In this document: piece by piece, positions 50,603 through 54,322 of the stretch
Numbering within the stretch: position 1 is the stretch's first letter
Layout of the letters: each line of letters starts with the position of its first letter
NCBI GenBank assembly: GCA_004173355.1
Contig: SEAD01000016.1
Coordinates: forward strand, 1-54,322
Length of the DNA stretch: 54,322 nucleotides
Source: Chitinophagaceae bacterium
GTDB lineage: Bacteria; Bacteroidota; Bacteroidia; Chitinophagales; Chitinophagaceae
Direction of reading: 5' to 3'
The notes under the pieces: model-generated
The model's database searches: none
What the model saw: the letters and a program-made list of their open reading frames with translations, nothing else
Told to the model about the DNA's origin: nothing
Position numbers and translations under genes: made by a program

Positions 50603-52839
50603 CACTGATCGGCTTTATAGAAATCATCAAATGCCTGAAGCACCGTCAGGTGGGAGATCAGGTAAGCGAGTGTGCTTTCTGCACCCTGGTTCCTGTTGAC
50701 CCCATAACTCTCCAGTCCGTCGCAGCATCCCTTCGTTTCAAAATCATACAGGCACATACGCATGTCATTTTCCCCGAGGAACCACATGAAGGATGCATAC
50801 AGTTTGTTGAGATAGGTTTTATCTTTTGTCAGGTGGAATGCCTGGTGGAACATGAGTACCATGGCCAGGGCATCAAGCGGCTGCTGCGCATAACGCGAGG
50901 ATTCGCCATCTTTCATGTACCAGTTTTCATTACCTACCAGCGACAGCGACCCATCTTTCAGGGTTATGTCGGAGAGGAACTGCATACTTTCGAGTGCGGT
51001 GTTACGGATCTGTTCGTCGTTAAGAATTCCGGCAGCATGTAACAGGGCAAGTGGCAGGATGGCGTTATCGTAGGCAAGCATGCCTTCAAACCAGCGCCAG
51101 TCTTCGGTTTTGTTCTCATTATAACGGTCCACCAGTTTGTAAGCCATTACCCGCAGTACGGATCGTATGTTTTCATCATTCGGGTTTTTCTGCAGGTAGT
51201 ATGCGGTACCGATCATGGTATTGGCAATACTCCGGATCGACCCGAGCTTTTCGAAATTGGGGACTGCTTCAAAAAAAATCTGTTGCCCCGACTGGAAGTA
51301 GGCGTCGTTCGGGGCATTGCCAAGCAGGTATCCAAGTGCCCAGATGGTGCGGCCGAATGAATCTTCCGAGCCCTGTTCATCGAGGAAATCGCGGCGGAAG
51401 CTGAGGAAGTTGCGGAAGCTGCCATCCTCATTCTGCATATAGTGGATATAACTGAGATAGACCGGCAGCAGATCCAGCGCAATGGGCAATTTCATTTGTT
51501 TGTGCGCCATCAGCACCATCAGTAATGCCCTTGCGTTGTCATCGAGACAGTACCCTTCTTTCAGGTTGGGGATCCCGAATTTCGCGTGCTGGATAATACC
51601 CGTATCATCGGTCATCCGTTTGATATGATCCAGGAGGAAAGGGGGCAGCAGCAATGGATCAAGGATGGTTTCTTTTTTCGGTGGCTGTCCGGATCCTTCC
51701 TGCATGACTGCCTTTGCCACGGCGATATATTTTGCCCCGGCTTTTGGCCAGGTGATCTCCAGTCCGTAGGTATGTGCTTTCTGCCGCAGTGTTTTCAGTT
51801 TGGCGGGATGGTCAAGCAGGTCGGTCAGGATAGTGGCGAGACCGTCTGAATCATTGAAGTCGAACAGCATGCCCCGGCCGTCTGCCAGGAGTTCGGTGGC
51901 ATGCCAGTAGGGCGTGGAGATTACGGCTGTGCCTGCGCCGACTGCATACGATAATGTACCGCTGGTGATCTGCGCTTCGTTGAGGTAAGGGGTGATATAG
52001 ATATCGGAGGCATGCAGGTACTGAAACAGTTCTTCCTGGTCGATGAATTCATTCAGGAACAACACATGTTTGTCGAGCTGTAATTTTTTTGCCAGCCGGA
52101 GCAGGAAAATCCGGTACTCTTCACCGGAGTGCCTGATGACTGCGGGATGGGTTTTACCGGCCACGATGTAAATGGTATCGGGATACTTTGCCACCACGGC
52201 CGGTAGCGCCTTGATGACTGTTTCGATGCCCTTATTACGACTGATAAACCCGAATGTGAGCAGTACATTTTTCGATTCAAGTTTGAATTCTTTTTTCGCG
52301 AGATCGTGATCAAATTCAAAATCAGGCACACCATGTTCAATGAGTTCGATTTTTGAAGGCTCCACATTATAAATCTCCGTCAGGAATTCAACTGCCTTAT
52401 GCGTCATTACAATAATCCGGGCAGCCATCTTGCACACCTCCAGAAGGATTGCTTTTTCATTGTATGACGGGGTTTTCAGTACGGTGTGTAAGGTTACGAT
52501 CAGGGGGATCTCCAGCCGGTGAAGCAGGGGCAGGATGTACACGCCATTTTGTCCCCCGAAAATCCCGTATTCATGTTCGAGTATGCAGGTATCAGCGCCG
52601 CTGAGGTTGATGAAGCGGGCGGCTTCAATATAATCACCCTGCTGTTCCTGACGGATCTTCAGCTGGACTTCCCTGGGGTAGTCCAGTGGCTGGTCCTGGT
52701 CATGCATAGCCACAACAATTCCTTCATGCTGTTTGCGATTGTCTTTCCCGCGGTTGGTCATGGCGGAAAAGAGGTTCTGGGTGAACGTACCGATCCCGCA
52801 TTCCCGGGGTGGGTATGTCCCTATAAAAGCGATTTTCAT
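50602..52839 (-). CDS. GT4 glycosyltransferase fused to a C-terminal (alpha/alpha) domain
   Basis: 745 residues. N-terminal GT-B glycosyltransferase (about 1-380): MKIAFIGTYPPRECGIGTFT, the acceptor/donor linker LTFGFISRNKGIETVIKAL, and SYAVGAGTAVISTPYWHATELL at the donor site. The C-terminal part (about 400-745) is all-helical and resembles an alpha/alpha toroid of carbohydrate enzymes: GYCLDDNARALLMVLMAH, NEDGSFRNFLSF, EDSFGRTIWALGYL, LGSIRSIANTMIG, WFEGMLAYDNAILPLALLH, and GCCDGLESYGVNRNQGAEST. The two could act in series (transfer, then trimming). No signal peptide. First gene of a coupled pair with the GT4 at 49592; divergent from the GNAT-nitrilase gene. Confidence 0.85.
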   Translation of the reverse strand: MKIAFIGTYPPRECGIGTFTQNLFSAMTNRGKDNRKQHEGIVVAMHDQDQPLDYPREVQLKIRQEQQGDYIEAARFINLSGADTCILEHEYGIFGGQNGVYILPLLHRLEIPLIVTLHTVLKTPSYNEKAILLEVCKMAARIIVMTHKAVEFLTEIYNVEPSKIELIEHGVPDFEFDHDLAKKEFKLESKNVLLTFGFISRNKGIETVIKALPAVVAKYPDTIYIVAGKTHPAVIRHSGEEYRIFLLRLAKKLQLDKHVLFLNEFIDQEELFQYLHASDIYITPYLNEAQITSGTLSYAVGAGTAVISTPYWHATELLADGRGMLFDFNDSDGLATILTDLLDHPAKLKTLRQKAHTYGLEITWPKAGAKYIAVAKAVMQEGSGQPPKKETILDPLLLPPFLLDHIKRMTDDTGIIQHAKFGIPNLKEGYCLDDNARALLMVLMAHKQMKLPIALDLLPVYLSYIHYMQNEDGSFRNFLSFRRDFLDEQGSEDSFGRTIWALGYLLGNAPNDAYFQSGQQIFFEAVPNFEKLGSIRSIANTMIGTAYYLQKNPNDENIRSVLRVMAYKLVDRYNENKTEDWRWFEGMLAYDNAILPLALLHAAGILNDEQIRNTALESMQFLSDITLKDGSLSLVGNENWYMKDGESSRYAQQPLDALAMVLMFHQAFHLTKDKTYLNKLYASFMWFLGENDMRMCLYDFETKGCCDGLESYGVNRNQGAESTLAYLISHLTVLQAFDDFYKADQ

Positions 52840-52970
52840 AATTAATGATTGATATTAGCCGGAGGTGCAGTCAGGGGGGACAGGAAGGTACGCTTTCTGA
52901 CGGGGATCACGGACAAAACTTATGTGTCAGGGCAAGTGAATACTAGCATAAATATTGTAATACAGGCCAA

Positions 52971-54322
52971 ATGGATATGAACATAAATGAACTGAGTACC
53001 GGGCAACTTTCAGTGGACGACTACCAGGAATTACTTGAAGCGATGAAAGCGTCTTACCCGGGCTGGTCCGGTAGCTACTGGAGCCTTGTATCGATCAGTA
53101 AGCTCATCAGTACTTTTCCCGCGGGGCAAATTGTAATCAAAGCAAACGGAAAGGTAATTGGTTGCGCATTGTCGCTCATTGTAGACTACGATCGGTTTGA
53201 AGACAACCACACCTATAAACAGATCACGGGCAACTACACTTTCAGCACTCATGACCCGAATGGCGATGTGTTGTACGGAATTGAAGTTTTTATCCATCCG
53301 GATTACCGCGGACTAAGGATGGGCCGCAGGTTATATGATGCGAGAAAGGAATTGTGTGAAGAACTGAATCTTAAATCCATTGTGTTTGGCGGTCGCATTC
53401 CATATTATTTCAAACATTCGGAAAAGCTGAGTCCAAAGGAATATATCCACAAGGTAAAAACAAAGGAAATTTATGATCCGGTGCTGAGTTTCCAGCTGGC
53501 AAATGATTTTCACGTGATGAAAGTGATGCGGGGGTATATGCCGGAGGATCTTGAAAGTAAAGAGTTTGCCACCTTGCTCGAATGGGACAATATTTATTAT
53601 TCCCCCAGGGTGAAAAGGTCTTTCGGGCCCTCTGGTTATGTACGGCTCGGACTGGTTCAATGGCAGATGCGGCCCTATCCCGGCCTGGACGAATTGTTTG
53701 CACAGGTAGAGTACTTCGTGGATGCAGTATCCGGATACAAAAGCGACTTCGCACTTTTTCCCGAGTTGTTCAACGGCCCGCTGATGGCACAGTTCAGCCA
53801 TCTGGGCGAAGCCGAATCCATGCGTGCCATTGCGCGTTTCACCAATGAAATCAGGGATAAATTCCTTTACCTCGCAATCAAGTATAATGTAAATATTATC
53901 ACCGGCAGTATGCCGAGTATCGAGGGTGAGAAACTGAAAAATGTCGGGTTCCTGTGCCACCGCAACGGTAAGGTGGACAGTTATGAAAAAATCCACGTCA
54001 CACCTGATGAATCCAAGTCATGGGGTATGCAGGGTGGTAGTAAAGTACAGTCTTTTGAAACAGACGCCGGTAAGATCGGGATCCTGATCTGTTATGATGT
54101 GGAGTTTCCCGAACTCGCCCGCCTGCTGGCAGCACAGGGCATGCAGATCCTGTTTGTTCCATTCCTTACTGATACCCAGAATTCGTATATGCGCGTACGT
54201 TGCTGCGCGCAGGCGAGGGCAATCGAGAACGAATGTTTTGTGGCGATTTCCGGCAGCGTGGGCAATCTGCCCAACGTGGAAAATATGGATATATCCTATT
54301 CCCAATCCGTGGTGTTTACACC
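52971..54322 (+). CDS. GNAT acetyltransferase fused to carbon-nitrogen hydrolase, cut by window end
   Basis: Open from the ATG at 52971 to the end of the window, 450 codons with no stop; the C-terminus is missing. N-terminal GNAT domain (about 1-185) with YDRFEDN and the acetyl-CoA-binding region VFIHPDYRGLRMGRRLYDARKEL. From about residue 215 a nitrilase-superfamily domain begins at VRLGLVQWQMRPY. Its triad is E265 (FPELFNG), K340 (EKIHVTP) and C374 (ICYDVEFPE). Such GNAT-amidohydrolase fusions are known in Bacteroidota, probably acting on an amine/amide substrate; the substrate is unknown. Divergent from the GT4 fusion gene, with 131 bases between starts. Confidence 0.88.
   Translation, partial: MDMNINELSTGQLSVDDYQELLEAMKASYPGWSGSYWSLVSISKLISTFPAGQIVIKANGKVIGCALSLIVDYDRFEDNHTYKQITGNYTFSTHDPNGDVLYGIEVFIHPDYRGLRMGRRLYDARKELCEELNLKSIVFGGRIPYYFKHSEKLSPKEYIHKVKTKEIYDPVLSFQLANDFHVMKVMRGYMPEDLESKEFATLLEWDNIYYSPRVKRSFGPSGYVRLGLVQWQMRPYPGLDELFAQVEYFVDAVSGYKSDFALFPELFNGPLMAQFSHLGEAESMRAIARFTNEIRDKFLYLAIKYNVNIITGSMPSIEGEKLKNVGFLCHRNGKVDSYEKIHVTPDESKSWGMQGGSKVQSFETDAGKIGILICYDVEFPELARLLAAQGMQILFVPFLTDTQNSYMRVRCCAQARAIENECFVAISGSVGNLPNVENMDISYSQSVVFT

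Overview
The window reads as a stretch of core chromosome from a member of the Bacteroidota, most likely family Chitinophagaceae (inference). The evidence is: near-consensus Bacteroidetes -7 boxes (TAnnTTTG) in front of several genes and almost no strong Shine-Dalgarno sequences; an ATP-type PEP carboxykinase; a ferritin-free, phage-free set of housekeeping genes arranged as in that phylum; ExbB-ExbD-ExbD-TonB; relaxed lipoboxes; and YtxH/holin-like stress genes. No insertion sequence, CRISPR array, rRNA or prophage was seen. One tRNA (Ala, anticodon GGC) is present.

Layout. 1-7.3 kb: pckA (cut by the window edge), divergent pepP-pssA-purS-rsmI, then two exported proteins (PepSY-like, M1 peptidase). 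7.4-9.9 kb, minus strand: GT2 glycosyltransferase, rsmG and an orphan NarL-type response regulator bracketed by two similar palindromes. 9.95-15.3 kb: tgt, an LptF/LptG permease, a mitochondrial-looking citrate synthase, a YtxH/holin-like membrane trio and tRNA-Ala. 15.4-21 kb: an unknown membrane-anchored protein, rlmN, a thiolase, a small secreted protein, hisS and a low-molecular-weight tyrosine phosphatase. 20.9-23.9 kb: small membrane protein, PstS-like lipoprotein and TPR protein. 24.1-37.5 kb: a complete 14-gene nuo (complex I) operon with separate nuoC and nuoD and a short nuoG, followed by an FtsX/MacB-type permease. 39.0-42.2 kb: exbB-exbD-exbD-tonB. 42.2-44.1 kb: a repeat-containing intergenic region, a 52-residue lipoprotein, and mnmE. 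44.1-48.0 kb: three exported proteins of unknown role (collagen-like lipoprotein, 637-residue protein, repeat lipoprotein). 48.1-54.3 kb: a GH130 family enzyme facing a translationally coupled pair of GT4 glycosyltransferases, one of them fused to a C-terminal all-helical domain, then a GNAT-nitrilase fusion running off the window.

How the parts fit. The central theme is aerobic energy metabolism: citrate synthase and PEP carboxykinase feed carbon through the TCA/gluconeogenic node, complex I converts NADH to proton-motive force, and ExbB/ExbD/TonB spends that force on outer-membrane uptake. A second theme is RNA modification and translation quality (rsmI, rsmG, rlmN, tgt, mnmE, hisS, tRNA-Ala). 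The least explained part is the 48-54 kb end, where a cytosolic GH130 enzyme and two GT4 enzymes could build and recycle an intracellular glycan; this is an inference and the substrate is unknown. Other points worth checking are the zinc-ligand loss in Tgt, the eukaryote-like citrate synthase, the paired palindromes around the response regulator and the palindrome/tandem-repeat block between tonB and mnmE. Domain assignments rest on motifs recognised by eye; no database search was run. No gene-free stretch exceeds about 300 bases; the longest is the 294-base pckA/pepP divergent region.
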